Shown one piece after another: positions 54,057 through 64,000 of a stretch of DNA of 64,000 nucleotides. This stretch comes from an uncultured Pseudobutyrivibrio sp. (GTDB lineage: Bacteria > Bacillota > Clostridia > Lachnospirales > Lachnospiraceae): contig URCQ01000004.1 in NCBI GenBank assembly GCA_900546435.1, positions 50,556 to 114,555 of the forward strand, written 5' to 3'. A program made the position numbers and the translations under genes. The first letter of the stretch is position 1; the number at the start of each line of letters is the position of its first letter. Under the pieces are notes generated by a model that ran no database searches, was not told the origin of the DNA, and was given only the letters and a program-made list of their open reading frames with translations.

Positions 54057-56735
54057 CTATGATGAAATCAAGGACAAGAACTCTTCTTTCGGCAGTGGCT
54101 TGGCATAATGATAGCCCTGATAATACGTTGGTTCATAAACCTGCAGATAATCTGCCATCCGCTGATCCTCAACACCTTCAATGCAGACATCGGCGCCAAT
54201 GGTCTGTGCACCGATGGCAGCCGCCGATACAAGTACCTGGTTAATTTTTCTACTTTCAATGTCTCTTAAAAACGTACGGTCAATTTTAATCTCATCAATT
54301 GGCAATTCCAGAACCAGCTGCAGCGATGCATTTCCCGTTCCAAAATCATCCATAGCAACACGTATACCCTTTTCACGGAAGAATGTAATCTCCTGACGCA
54401 TAAATTCAAAATCCAGCTCACGACAGCGTTCTGTCAATTCCAAACACAAATTCTTTGCCGGATATCCGGTATCTGCAAGTGCCTGCATCACGCTTTCCCG
54501 GAATTCTTCCCGCGCCAGCTGTGGTGCCGCAATATTAACATTTAAGATAAAGCCCGGTATGATTTTTCGCATTTCCTGCGCATCCATCAAGGCACGCCGC
54601 AGTACCCAATTGCCCAAATCAAAGATGCACGGGTTCTGTTCTACAAACGGAATAAAACGATTTGGCGAGACCATACCGTATTTCTCATCTTCCCATCGTA
54701 CAAGCGCTTCCGCACCAATCGTCTTACCACTCTGCGCATTGACAATTGGCTGATAGTATACAGAAAACCCCGAAAAACCATTCATAATGTTCTGGTAAAT
54801 CACACCGACTAAATCACGGTCATCAAATTCATGCTTATGTTTTTCAATATTGTAAAAAACGACGTTGCCATGATACTTGGTCTGTGACTGTGCAATCGCA
54901 TAACCCAGATTTGCTGTGATGGAGTCTGCCGCACCCTTGGCATACCCGAAAACAACCGCACTCGCTATGGTTGCCAGCGTGATTTGTTTGCCTTCCACCA
55001 CCAATTCCTGAAACGCCATCTGACGAATTCTTTTATAGATTTCCTCGGCGGTCTTACGGTCTGTATCATACATACAAATGCCAAACATAGCGCCTTCAAT
55101 GTGGTAGACCTCTCCATTTTCGCCTACGAGATTTTGCATACGGAAACCAAATTCACGCAATACAGTATCTCCAAAGCCATATCCATACAGTGTATTTACA
55201 CTACTTAATTTATCGATAATAACCATCATGACGGTCGATTGTTCTTCCTCTTCCGCCAATTCTTCCACGCGTTTCAAGAAAGCTGATTTGCTGAGAAGAT
55301 GGGTGACGCTGTCCATAGTATCTGCAATCCCATAGTTGGTAATGGTTCCTACAAAATAGTCCGGATCATCCCCTTCCCCTCTGACAATTGCACTCTGACA
55401 GCTGCACAAAACATATTCGCCTTTTTTATTCTTTGCACGGTAAAAAAGCACCTGTGATTCGTATTCCCCCGCAAGCATCAGATCTATTGCTTCCTGATAA
55501 TGCGCTAAATCATCCGGATGTACAAAACTTTCCCAGATGTCCCACACATTATACATATACTCATCCGGCAAAGCGAAATCCTGCAGGGCACGTTTTGACC
55601 AACGTGAGACGCCCGTGCGCATATTGCACAAGAATAAATAACCACGTCTTGCCGTCAATGCAAACACATCAAAAATACGGTTGGAAAGTCCACTCTTATC
55701 TAACTGCAGTCCATGTTCTTTTTCCGTTGTCTGTGACATCTGCGACAATTCACTCTCATCCTCAACGGAAAAATGTGGCAGTCGCTTGCGTTTTGCGGTC
55801 GTCTCATCCTGATACTTGCAGTAGTAATCGCGCTTTGCCTTGTACATTTTCTCTTCTGCTACGCGAAGCACTGCTTCCACACTGTGTGCTTCTTCCGCCC
55901 ACGCCATGCCTATTGCTGCCATCGGTCTTTGCTGCTCCTGGATAAAGACCTGCAGCCCACGATATTCTCTCTCAAAATGCTGTTTTGACAAATGCTGCAT
56001 AACAACAATAAACTCATCGCCACTGATGCGATAACATTGGCTCAGCCCGTATAATTCTAACAGTTTGTCTGAAAAATACTTAAGGTATTCATCTCCCTTG
56101 CTATGGCCATAGGTATCGTTGATATACTTTAGACTATTTAAGTCCGCAAAAATCACACCAACAGAATGTTTTGTGACATGAAGCAGATATTCCTCACAAA
56201 GTTCATTGAAGCCGGTACGGTTAATCAGACCCGTCAGCGCATCAATATATGCATAATGGCGTAACAATTTCTGTTGTGCAAGAATCTCATTTTGCATATC
56301 GTTGATATCACGGATATACATCAAAGCAACCTTATGCCCCTCGCAGTACTCACTCGTAGGAATGATCTCGTAAGATACCCAATGATACTCCTCTCCCACA
56401 AGACGACGAAACGTATAATAAATACACTCACTCCCCTGATCCAGCTTTCCACATAACGTACCAATGTTCATGCTGTGCAAAAACAGTTCTGCATCTTCCT
56501 CCAGAATGCCGCCTTTTTCCACAAATTTACGAACCCCACTGGAAAAATGCTTGCCCATATAGCCCATATCCTGCGCATCCGCCAAAATATCCTCATAGAG
56601 GTCTTCGGTTAAATCAATACGCATGACATTCAGGTAAGACTTTTCCAAAACGCGCATAACGTCTGCAAAATCATAATGTGTTTGTGTTCCCTCTTCTTTT
56701 TGTTCTATCGGAAATGTTTCACGTTCTGTACTCAT
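54057..56735 (-). CDS. PAS-containing GGDEF/EAL protein (likely c-di-GMP phosphodiesterase)
   Basis: An 892-residue cytoplasmic protein. Order: N-terminal region (1-150), a GGDEF domain with SGDEF (RISGDEF, near 245), a PAS-like domain (about 355-470), and a second GGDEF domain whose site reads EGAMFG and must be inactive. The EAL domain (640-890) has EALVRW, NVNIAAPQ, ELTE, DDFGTG, IKID, EGVE and YYQGY, so the catalytic residues are complete. It probably degrades c-di-GMP, with one possibly active cyclase. AAGGAGAG precedes the ATG at 56735. It is downstream of another EAL protein. Confidence 0.92.
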   Translation of the reverse strand: MSTERETFPIEQKEEGTQTHYDFADVMRVLEKSYLNVMRIDLTEDLYEDILADAQDMGYMGKHFSSGVRKFVEKGGILEEDAELFLHSMNIGTLCGKLDQGSECIYYTFRRLVGEEYHWVSYEIIPTSEYCEGHKVALMYIRDINDMQNEILAQQKLLRHYAYIDALTGLINRTGFNELCEEYLLHVTKHSVGVIFADLNSLKYINDTYGHSKGDEYLKYFSDKLLELYGLSQCYRISGDEFIVVMQHLSKQHFEREYRGLQVFIQEQQRPMAAIGMAWAEEAHSVEAVLRVAEEKMYKAKRDYYCKYQDETTAKRKRLPHFSVEDESELSQMSQTTEKEHGLQLDKSGLSNRIFDVFALTARRGYLFLCNMRTGVSRWSKRALQDFALPDEYMYNVWDIWESFVHPDDLAHYQEAIDLMLAGEYESQVLFYRAKNKKGEYVLCSCQSAIVRGEGDDPDYFVGTITNYGIADTMDSVTHLLSKSAFLKRVEELAEEEEQSTVMMVIIDKLSSVNTLYGYGFGDTVLREFGFRMQNLVGENGEVYHIEGAMFGICMYDTDRKTAEEIYKRIRQMAFQELVVEGKQITLATIASAVVFGYAKGAADSITANLGYAIAQSQTKYHGNVVFYNIEKHKHEFDDRDLVGVIYQNIMNGFSGFSVYYQPIVNAQSGKTIGAEALVRWEDEKYGMVSPNRFIPFVEQNPCIFDLGNWVLRRALMDAQEMRKIIPGFILNVNIAAPQLAREEFRESVMQALADTGYPAKNLCLELTERCRELDFEFMRQEITFFREKGIRVAMDDFGTGNASLQLVLELPIDEIKIDRTFLRDIESRKINQVLVSAAAIGAQTIGADVCIEGVEDQRMADYLQVYEPTYYQGYHYAKPLPKEEFLSLISS

Positions 56736-56806
56736 TCTTATCTCTCCTTGGCTATGCCGCAGATCTTTTGTTAATGCTGCATCTTTTTTAAGATGCCCTG
56801 TCTGTC

Positions 56807-58525
56807 CTATGCACGAATAAATTGTTCCTTAAAATCGTCCAATGGACATGGCTTACTATAATAATATCCCTGAATATAATCCGGTCCTAACGCCGTAATG
56901 CGCTCCAGTTCGTCTTTTTCCTCAATACCTTCTACCACTTCTTTGATATTGAGACTATGTACCATATCAATAATCTGTGTCAGCAGCTCATGTTCATATT
57001 CGCTGTTCAATGCCTTCACAGTAAATTCACGGTCTATCTTTAAAATATCCGGTTTCATCTGTGACAGATTAATCAGATTCGAATAGCCTGTCCCAAAATC
57101 ATCCAATGCCATTTGTACACCATACTCTTTTAATTTGCGCCAGAGATTTGTCACCACCGTACTTCTTGCCAGGTAACCGCTCTCTGTCAGCTCCACAATC
57201 ACACTTTCCGGTTTCAGATGATAACGTTCAATCGCAGCCACCAAATCATCATACACCGCACTTTTTAGAATCTGAACATACGAGAAATTAATACTTACCT
57301 TGAAATCCGGCTTTACTTTCTGACATTCCACACAGGCTTTTAAAGCCGTATCAATAATCCATCTTCCCACTGGAACAATCAGACCGCTTTCTTCTAACTG
57401 ATCAATAAAACGGAATGGCGGAATCAGGTCTCCTTCTGCATTGCGATAGCGAAGCAACGCCTCAGCCGCAAAAATCCGTTCTGTCTTTGCCTGTACAATC
57501 GGCTGGAAATAAAGTTCAAAACCATCAAATTCCTGTGAAACTGCTTTTCGTAAGTTGCGTGTCATCTGTCGATTTTCCACAAAAATCTCATATTCTGCAC
57601 GATCAAAATACACCAATTGGTTCTTGCCACGCTCTTTTGCTCTGCTTAAAGCAAATTGCGATAGTTTCATAATCTGGTCATAATCGAGTGTATCAATATC
57701 TTCATAGGAAACCACACCACAAGACACCGTATAAAGAGCCTCGTATTCGTGTTCCCGGATATGCGCATCAATCTGCCTGCGAATCAATCCATATAATTTC
57801 TTAATATCTTTCCGTGACTGACTGAGCAGGTCAAAAATGACAAACTCATCCGATGTCATACGATATGCAAACTGTCCCGGCTGCAGGCAATCCGTAATGC
57901 AGGTTGCCACGTCAAACAGCACATGATCACCATAACCAATGCCAAGCGTCTCATTGATATTTTTAAAATCATCGATTCCCAGACGAAGGACATAACATTT
58001 TGGTAAAGCACGAAATTGCCTTAGCTGTTCCTGGAATGTAACCTCGCCCAGAAGTCCACTGACATTATCTGCTTTCTTCTTCTGTCCAATTTCATTGATA
58101 CAGCCAATCATCAAAAAGTCTTTGCCATTTTTGGTGCGTATCGCACGTCCCTGGCAGTTGATCCAGACCGGTTCGTGATTGACACTCATCCACCGATAGC
58201 GAAGATCATGCCAGGACTTACGTCCACTTCGAATTTCACGAACATCCTGCATCAACAGTGGATAATCATCCGGATAAACTACCTTTTTGTGTACTTCATC
58301 CACATTGTGAAAAACGTTGCATGGCAGATTAAACCGCTTCACCGCTCTGTCTGTAATATAGTAAACATCATGTACCAGATCCCAGACATACAAATAATCG
58401 TTCATGCAAGATGAAAACAATTCTGCCGCACGGTCAAAAAAGAAAAAGATATCACTCTCTTCGCCGTCATACTCCGAACTTCCCAATATCTCGCACAATT
58501 CTTCTGAAATCATTCTATCTTCCAT
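56807..58525 (-). CDS. PAS-GGDEF(degenerate)-EAL protein (likely c-di-GMP phosphodiesterase)
   Basis: A 572-residue protein. The PAS domain (about 35-150) includes YRWMSVNHEPVWINCQGRAI. The GGDEF domain (160-310) has TSDEF in place of GGDEF, so cyclase activity is unlikely. The EAL domain (325-570) has EALLRY, INFSYVQ, ELTESG, DDFGTGYSN, LKID, EGIE and YIQGY, all catalytic residues present. It probably hydrolyses c-di-GMP. AGGAGG precedes the ATG at 58525. It is divergent from the HD-GYP gene. Confidence 0.93.
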   Translation of the reverse strand: MEDRMISEELCEILGSSEYDGEESDIFFFFDRAAELFSSCMNDYLYVWDLVHDVYYITDRAVKRFNLPCNVFHNVDEVHKKVVYPDDYPLLMQDVREIRSGRKSWHDLRYRWMSVNHEPVWINCQGRAIRTKNGKDFLMIGCINEIGQKKKADNVSGLLGEVTFQEQLRQFRALPKCYVLRLGIDDFKNINETLGIGYGDHVLFDVATCITDCLQPGQFAYRMTSDEFVIFDLLSQSRKDIKKLYGLIRRQIDAHIREHEYEALYTVSCGVVSYEDIDTLDYDQIMKLSQFALSRAKERGKNQLVYFDRAEYEIFVENRQMTRNLRKAVSQEFDGFELYFQPIVQAKTERIFAAEALLRYRNAEGDLIPPFRFIDQLEESGLIVPVGRWIIDTALKACVECQKVKPDFKVSINFSYVQILKSAVYDDLVAAIERYHLKPESVIVELTESGYLARSTVVTNLWRKLKEYGVQMALDDFGTGYSNLINLSQMKPDILKIDREFTVKALNSEYEHELLTQIIDMVHSLNIKEVVEGIEEKDELERITALGPDYIQGYYYSKPCPLDDFKEQFIRA

Positions 58526-58708
58526 GTTCGCCTCCTATGCCTCGTCTTCTGCCATTTTACTATGTGAATAACAATATATTTGTCAGTCTCTGATGTCCCA
58601 TAAAAAAGTATAATAACCCATGAAAATATTACCATGTATTGACAGATATTTCAACGCGTTTTGCGACAGTTTTCGACCATTTCCCCGTTTTATTTCACAA
58701 AAAAACAT

Positions 58709-58716
58709 GATATAAT
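58709..58716 (+). promoter_or_regulatory. Extended -10 promoter element before the HD-GYP gene
   Basis: TGATATAAT (TATAAT at 58711-58716) with only a weak TTTTAT 17 bases upstream. The rest of the 235-bp divergent region holds no gene. Confidence 0.5.
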
Positions 58717-58760
58717 TTTTTTACAATTTTTGATGAACAGATATAGTGAGGGTACACATC

Positions 58761-59846
58761 ATGATTACATATCCTTTGGAGGAATTACAGACCGGCATGA
58801 TTGTTGCCAATGACGTGTTTACACCGCATGGGCAGCTGATTGTTCCGCGCGGTTCTATATTGAGCCAGCAGATGATTCAACACATGAAATACTACCATGT
58901 GCCATCTGCCACCATTTTGCCCAATGAAATATCACCTGCTTCCGACGAAGCACAACCACAGGCCGAGCCTACCTATGCCAGACGTATCCGCCAGAGTGAA
59001 GCTTTCAAAGACTTTCGTAAGAATTACACGCAAAGTGCCCGTATCTTCCAGAATCAGTTAACGCAGTTTGCTGCTGGCGATACACATCTGAATACCATTG
59101 CTCTTTTAGAGAACACCATGGAGCTGTTTGAACGCAATCGTGCTTCCTTTTCCCTGCTTGATATGCTGCATAACATGCGTGATTTAGATGATTCTACTTA
59201 TGTCCACTGCATTAATGTTGCCGTTATCTCCCGCCTGATTGGTATGTGGTCCGGCATGGATGATGACAATCTTGATGTATTGACCTTATGTGGTTTGCTG
59301 CATGATGTGGGAAAGACCCAGATTCCAGAGGAAATATTAGAAAAGCCGGATCGACTGACCCGGGCAGAATACGAAATTATGAAAACCCATACGGTTCTAG
59401 GCTATCGTATGATGGAACAGGAGCGCATTGATAAACGTATCAAGAATGCCGCCCTTATGCACCATGAACGTTTTGATGGCTCGGGTTATCCTTTTGGCTT
59501 AAAAGGGGAACGCATTGACACGTTTGCCTCCATTGTCTCGATTGCTGATGTCTATGATGCACTGACTTCCGATCGCTGCTATCGTGCTGCTGTCTGTCCT
59601 TTTGAAGTCATTGCCATTTTTGAAAGCCACGGTCTGACGGAATACAACCCGAAATTTATTCTTACTTTCCTAGAGCACATTGCCCAGACCTATATTGGCA
59701 ATTCTGTACGATTGAGTGACAACCGGCTGGGTAAAATCAGCATGATTGATACCAAAAATCTTCTCCGCCCTCTCATACAATTAGAAAGCGGAGAATTTAT
59801 TGACTTGTCCAAACATTTAGACCTCTATGTAGAGGAGATTGTTTAA
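58761..59846 (+). CDS. HD-GYP domain protein (likely c-di-GMP hydrolase)
   Basis: A 361-residue protein. The N-terminal domain (1-120) has PLEELQTGMIVANDVF and a proline/glutamate linker. The HD-GYP domain (about 130-330) has HCINVAVISRLIG, LLHDVGK, HTVLGYRMM, HHERFDGSGYPFGL and SIADVYDALTSDRCYR, with all metal ligands present. It can open c-di-GMP to pGpG or GMP. GAGGG precedes the ATG at 58761; the earlier GTG overlaps that site and is not used. It ends overlapping the convergent regulator gene by 3 bases. Confidence 0.93.
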   Translation: MITYPLEELQTGMIVANDVFTPHGQLIVPRGSILSQQMIQHMKYYHVPSATILPNEISPASDEAQPQAEPTYARRIRQSEAFKDFRKNYTQSARIFQNQLTQFAAGDTHLNTIALLENTMELFERNRASFSLLDMLHNMRDLDDSTYVHCINVAVISRLIGMWSGMDDDNLDVLTLCGLLHDVGKTQIPEEILEKPDRLTRAEYEIMKTHTVLGYRMMEQERIDKRIKNAALMHHERFDGSGYPFGLKGERIDTFASIVSIADVYDALTSDRCYRAAVCPFEVIAIFESHGLTEYNPKFILTFLEHIAQTYIGNSVRLSDNRLGKISMIDTKNLLRPLIQLESGEFIDLSKHLDLYVEEIV

Positions 59847-60616
59847 TCAAATAATTTTAGTTTTTGTCTTTCAAAAAAGGCATCTACTTCTGCGATAATC
59901 TTTGCAGGCTCCATGGTTTTCAAAAGATAGCCCTCTGGTCTTAGTTCCATGACCTGCATCACACTTTCGCGGTCGTCTTTGCTCGTCAAAAAGATGACCG
60001 GAACGTCAGAAAATTCTGTCTCTGTCCGAATCATTTCGAGCACCTGTCTTCCATCTACCACCGGCATTTCATAGTCCAAAAGCACCAGATCCGGCCGATT
60101 GGTCGCAAGATATTTGATTGCCATCGCTCCGGAATTTGCAAGAATCACCTGATAGGTATCTTCTAACCATCCCTTGACATTGCGAAGCATTGCTCCCGAA
60201 TCATCTACCACCAGAATCTTCTTTTTGCTTTGTGCGCCAAATTTGGTAATATAGGTATCCATGGCTTCCACAAGTTCGTTGATGTTCACCGGACGTTCAA
60301 AAAACTGACGAATCAGATGTTTTGGAATCACACGGCCAATTGCCTCATTTTCCTCGCGGCTTCCCACGGTAAAAATCGGAATATTTTGCTCTGCTGATTG
60401 ATCCTTCAGATAAATCAACGCCTGCTGCATATCCCCCATTTCCTCCGAGCCATAAATCAGATATGCTCCAATCCGGTCGCGGACTGCAGAAATCTGCGTC
60501 ACATCTGGTGCAACCACAGAAACCTCATAACCTGTCTCCTGTATTTTTTCTTTGAGGGACATACTCATATACCCCTGTATCTCTGAAATAATCAATATAC
60601 GATATGTTTCGTTCAT
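59843..60616 (-). CDS. Double-receiver response regulator, no output domain
   Basis: A 257-residue protein with two receiver folds. The first (about 5-120) lacks the phosphoacceptor and acidic pocket, reading LIISEIQGY and AYLIYGSEEMG. The second (about 135-255) is canonical, with ILVVDDSGAM, LVLLDYEMPVVDG and FLTSK. With no DNA-binding or enzyme domain, it likely passes signals by contact or as a phosphate sink. GGGAG precedes the ATG at 60616, 12 bases after the hybrid kinase stop, so it is part of that operon. Confidence 0.88.
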   Translation of the reverse strand: MNETYRILIISEIQGYMSMSLKEKIQETGYEVSVVAPDVTQISAVRDRIGAYLIYGSEEMGDMQQALIYLKDQSAEQNIPIFTVGSREENEAIGRVIPKHLIRQFFERPVNINELVEAMDTYITKFGAQSKKKILVVDDSGAMLRNVKGWLEDTYQVILANSGAMAIKYLATNRPDLVLLDYEMPVVDGRQVLEMIRTETEFSDVPVIFLTSKDDRESVMQVMELRPEGYLLKTMEPAKIIAEVDAFFERQKLKLFD

Positions 60617-60628
60617 ATGTTTCTCCCG

Positions 60629-63600
60629 CTATTCCCCTTTATTCTGTAAATATTCGACCATCGCATGGCTTTTTGTAATCACTTCTTCCATGGCAACATC
60701 TGCAACCGCTGCACGCAAGGTATCCATATCGTCCGATAACTCCTCTGGCATACGATACTGTTCTAACTCTGCCATTGCTGCATCCACACCATCCAAGTCA
60801 AAGCTATCCATTGCATCTGCCATTTGTGTCAGTATCCGGCACAATTCATCCTTTGATGTCTCCTGCAGACTTGCTTCATCTACCGCCCCATAGGGACTTA
60901 GAACCGATTTGTAACCTGCATATAATTCTAATACTTCCGGCACCTTTTCTTCAAGTACTTTTCCATCGTTTGCATTCCCCAAAGCCTCCAGCTCCTCGAA
61001 ACGCTCTGATAGCTCTATCGCCCCAATCATGCGCGACGTATTTTTCAGCGCATGTACCTCAATCGTCAGATCACGGATCATACCATCTGATAGGCACTGT
61101 CTAATCTTTTTTATCTTGGCATCAATCAGTTTATAATAATCTCCAAGCAGATTAATAAACAATGCTCGACTGCCGGAATAATGCACACCGGCTTCTACAT
61201 CAAGCCCCTCGATTTGCGGCAGGTCATCTGTCTCTTCTGCAACGATCCGGCATTCTTCGGTCTTTACAATCTTCTCCTGTGGCAGGTATTTTCTTAATTT
61301 GCCGCAAATTTCCTTGATTTCAATTGGCTTTGCCACAAAATCATCCATACCTGCTGCCATAAATTCTTCTTTTGCTCCACTCATCGCATCCGCCGTCAAT
61401 GCAATGATGGTCAGATGTGCACCCGTCATGTTCTCTGTCTCACGAATCCGGCGTGTAGCCTCAACACCATCCATGATTGGCATCATATGATCCATAAAAA
61501 CAAGGTCGTAGATGCAAGTCTTTATCTTTTCCATCGCCTGCTTTCCATTTTCCGCTGTATCAATCTGCATCTGCAAAGGCGCCAGCAATCCCATAGCAAC
61601 TTTTAAGTTCATCTTATTGTCATCCACCAGTAGGATCTTCGCATCCGGCGCTTTGAAATTTAGCTCATCGGCACTTCCCGCATAAGCCACCTGCTGTTCT
61701 CTGCGGATTGCCTGACAGAAATTGAGCGAATACAATGGCTTATTCATCACCATGACTTTTACATCCCGCAGGGACTCCTGTACCGGATTCTGCAAAACAC
61801 AAATCTGTTTATCCTCTAGCATAGATGCATGAATCATATCTTTATACTTTTCATAATTTGTTGTGTCTGTAAAGAAGAAATCCACACGTGGGCGCAATTC
61901 TTCTATCATTTCCGGTGCGATTGGTTCGATTCCATAAGCACGCACTAAATGCTCAAAATTCTCCTGCAAATAAGTATTGGCAAATGCCCCTCCTATCTGC
62001 CATTGTTTTTTCTTCTCCGGCAAATATGCTGCCGGAATATCTTCTGCTATCTTCTGACGGATTGTAAAGTAGAATTCGCTGCCCTCTCCATAGGTACTAT
62101 TGACACCAATTTCGCCGCCCATCATCTCAACCAGCTGGCGGCAGATAGCCAGTCCAAGCCCTGTTCCCTCTTTGGAATGGTTCTTTCTGCTGTCCACCTG
62201 TGAAAACGACTGGAACAATTTTTTCTGGTCTTCCTCGCGAATACCAGAACCGGTATCCCGGATACGTACCGCAAGCAAAAGATTCGCATCTGTTTTTTCT
62301 TCAACGGCAATCGACAGCTTTACATAACCGGTTTCGGTAAATTTGACGGCATTATTTAAAATATTAATCATAATCTGACGTACACGCAGTCCATCTCCAT
62401 GCAATGTCTTTGGCAGTGCTGGATCAATATCATAGAGCAGTTCTATATTTTTTTCACCAATTCTCGTCAAAAACATAATACCAAGATCACTGATCATCGA
62501 CATTGGTGCATAATCTTCTTCTACAAGTTCCATCTTACCCGATTCAATCTTAGAGAAATCTAAGATATCATTGATAATATTTAGAAGAGAGTCTCCGGAC
62601 ACTTTGATATTGGATAAATACTCTGCCTGTTCCTCCGTCACCTCTGTACGAAGCATAATCTCCGTCATACCAACAATCGCATTCATCGGTGTACGGATTT
62701 CATGTGACATGTTGGACAGAAATGCGGATTTCGCCTCATTCGCCGCTTCTGCCTCCTGCACCAGCTGCAGCTGCTTTGTGACATCCACTAAAATCAGACT
62801 ATAACCAGCCACCTTTTTCTTGCGCTTTTCATTCTGATATAGCGTCGCCACGCGCCTTTCGTAAAAATGGCCATCCAGTTCTACTTCATCCTCTTCTGTC
62901 TGAAACAGGTGCAACACATTTTCCGGCAATGCCTCATTTTTATGATACCGGTGCAGCTCCGGAAAAAGTGTTTTTGCATAGCGGTTCGCATCTAAATATC
63001 CATAAGCATCATCTGCAATCAAAAACACATCATTCGTATGTTCAAATACCCAATTACGTCCCTGGTCTGTCACGGTAAAAAATTCACCCACCATAACACT
63101 TAATGTCATGACGCAAATCACCACCGAAGATGCGATTGGAACGATATCAAACGGCACATCTGAAAAGCGGGAAAACAGCCACATGATTTCCAAAAAAGTC
63201 TGTGCTATCATCAAGTGAAACAGATTATGGCGTTCTGTCTTATTCGGTGTCTTGACAAATCGATAGATGGTATAAATCAGGATCAAAAGTAGCATGGTCG
63301 CAATCAGACCATAACGGATGTTATACAGAAGACCTCCATCCATATTAACGCGGTACATACCAATGCGGTCATCCAGCGAAATATGCATATCGCCCATCCA
63401 TTCTTTGCCCATTTCACCAATGATATGCTGTCCATTCGCAGCCAGCTCTGTGCCACCATTCCCTCCCACAGGAACACTCTGTGTCAATGCCTCGGATGTT
63501 TTTTTGGTCGCATCCACAAATTCCGTTTCCTCATTCGCCAGTGACACATGTGTTGCTGAGCGCATCCACATCTGGGGAATCTCAATCAATTCAAACAGAG

Positions 63601-63943
63601 GCCATCCAACCGATACCACATGGGAACAGCGCATATGCTGATATTCCATCATAAACAGAATAAAGAAGAAAAAGAACAGCGATATGCCCACATATTCCAT
63701 ACGATATGCCGTTGTCAATGCCTCGGCATTATCCATCTCTAAAATCATAAGATACGAACAGTTGACAATCGAACATGCCGCATTTGCCAGCATCAGATAG
63801 GTTGCACTTTTGCTCTGTTCCTTTTGTAAAATAACAACAATACTAATGACCGGGATAAAAATACCCAGAATCTGAATCATTTTTAAAATCATGGTCAATT
63901 GTTCTGTTGTCATAGAAAAACATAAAAATTGGATCGTTTCCAT
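60629..63943 (-). CDS. Hybrid sensor histidine kinase with receiver and HPt domains
   Basis: An 1104-residue kinase. Residues 1-300 hold seven or eight hydrophobic helices and a loop, then a PAS-like region (about 305-400). HisKA has SNMSHEIRTPMNAIVGMTE, and the ATPase domain has NILNNAVKFTE, IRDTGSGI and GTGLGLAIC. A receiver follows with LLVDDNKMN, LVFMDHMMPIMDG and AKPIEI. The C-terminal HPt has EVHALKNTSRMIG. The whole phosphorelay is thus in one protein. AGAGGG precedes the ATG at 63943; 18 further codons are open upstream to the window edge. The signal is unknown. It probably drives the adjacent receiver protein and c-di-GMP enzymes. Confidence 0.93.
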   Translation of the reverse strand: METIQFLCFSMTTEQLTMILKMIQILGIFIPVISIVVILQKEQSKSATYLMLANAACSIVNCSYLMILEMDNAEALTTAYRMEYVGISLFFFFFILFMMEYQHMRCSHVVSVGWPLFELIEIPQMWMRSATHVSLANEETEFVDATKKTSEALTQSVPVGGNGGTELAANGQHIIGEMGKEWMGDMHISLDDRIGMYRVNMDGGLLYNIRYGLIATMLLLILIYTIYRFVKTPNKTERHNLFHLMIAQTFLEIMWLFSRFSDVPFDIVPIASSVVICVMTLSVMVGEFFTVTDQGRNWVFEHTNDVFLIADDAYGYLDANRYAKTLFPELHRYHKNEALPENVLHLFQTEEDEVELDGHFYERRVATLYQNEKRKKKVAGYSLILVDVTKQLQLVQEAEAANEAKSAFLSNMSHEIRTPMNAIVGMTEIMLRTEVTEEQAEYLSNIKVSGDSLLNIINDILDFSKIESGKMELVEEDYAPMSMISDLGIMFLTRIGEKNIELLYDIDPALPKTLHGDGLRVRQIMINILNNAVKFTETGYVKLSIAVEEKTDANLLLAVRIRDTGSGIREEDQKKLFQSFSQVDSRKNHSKEGTGLGLAICRQLVEMMGGEIGVNSTYGEGSEFYFTIRQKIAEDIPAAYLPEKKKQWQIGGAFANTYLQENFEHLVRAYGIEPIAPEMIEELRPRVDFFFTDTTNYEKYKDMIHASMLEDKQICVLQNPVQESLRDVKVMVMNKPLYSLNFCQAIRREQQVAYAGSADELNFKAPDAKILLVDDNKMNLKVAMGLLAPLQMQIDTAENGKQAMEKIKTCIYDLVFMDHMMPIMDGVEATRRIRETENMTGAHLTIIALTADAMSGAKEEFMAAGMDDFVAKPIEIKEICGKLRKYLPQEKIVKTEECRIVAEETDDLPQIEGLDVEAGVHYSGSRALFINLLGDYYKLIDAKIKKIRQCLSDGMIRDLTIEVHALKNTSRMIGAIELSERFEELEALGNANDGKVLEEKVPEVLELYAGYKSVLSPYGAVDEASLQETSKDELCRILTQMADAMDSFDLDGVDAAMAELEQYRMPEELSDDMDTLRAAVADVAMEEVITKSHAMVEYLQNKGE

Positions 63944-64000
63944 GGCATTCCCTCTTTCGTCCGCTTTTTTCCTAATTCCAATATACAAATACTCCACTGG

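Overview
The window looks like the chromosome of a low-to-moderate-GC Clostridia, most likely a Lachnospiraceae-type gut anaerobe. That placement is an inference. It rests on strong AGGAGG-type ribosome binding sites, a T-box in front of ileS, a HrcA/CIRCE heat-shock operon, an AgrC/LytTR-type and a BceRS-AB-type system, a lone crotonase, kdgK and an Opp operon. No tRNA, rRNA, CRISPR array, complete insertion sequence or prophage was seen. Most genes lie on the minus strand.

Layout. 1-7500: partial patatin-like phospholipase, glycogen phosphorylase, T-box-controlled ileS and two small membrane proteins. 7600-12460: pncB (+), a glycosyltransferase, mutY and a crotonase. 12695-19276: one tightly packed minus-strand defence operon in the order HNH nuclease, McrB, McrC, NucS-like nuclease, two uracil-DNA-glycosylase-like proteins, a macro-domain remnant and an HD protein. 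19457-19755: a tandem repeat array. 19871-27827: proC, a GH3 remnant, a LytTR regulator/kinase pair, an aminotransferase, rarA and a polysaccharide deacetylase. 27909-32177: the CIRCE-controlled hsp20-dnaJ-clpB operon. 32272-38936: carD, aspartokinase and a complete Bce-type two-component/ABC module. 39076-39730: a toxin-antitoxin pair. 39810-40260: a second repeat array related to the first. 40433-49364: kdgK, a 270-bp palindrome, oppBCDFA and pepT. 49399-53955: an alaX-like editing protein, hflX and asnB. 54057-63943: a cyclic-di-GMP cluster with two EAL proteins, an HD-GYP protein, a double-receiver regulator and a hybrid kinase.

The most unusual content is the defence operon and the repeats. 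The operon combines a type IV (McrBC) restriction system with three further candidate nucleases or glycosylases, but it is visibly broken. McrC is split by one in-frame TAG. McrB carries a frameshift plus a TAG that detach its N-terminal domain. The macro-domain gene has lost its middle. It is therefore best read as a decaying island whose intact relatives may be an undescribed system pairing McrBC with UDG-fold proteins. The two repeat arrays (six and nine units of 51-52 bp, about five helical turns) share a GGGTAT...ATACCC inverted core and lie 20 kb apart in opposite orientation.

Regulatory sites that can be read directly include a consensus promoter plus T-box and terminator before ileS, a perfect CIRCE operator overlapping the hsp20 promoter, a palindromic operator around the toxin-antitoxin promoter, a two-repeat LytTR-like site at 21-bp spacing before the LytTR regulator, and several factor-independent terminators.
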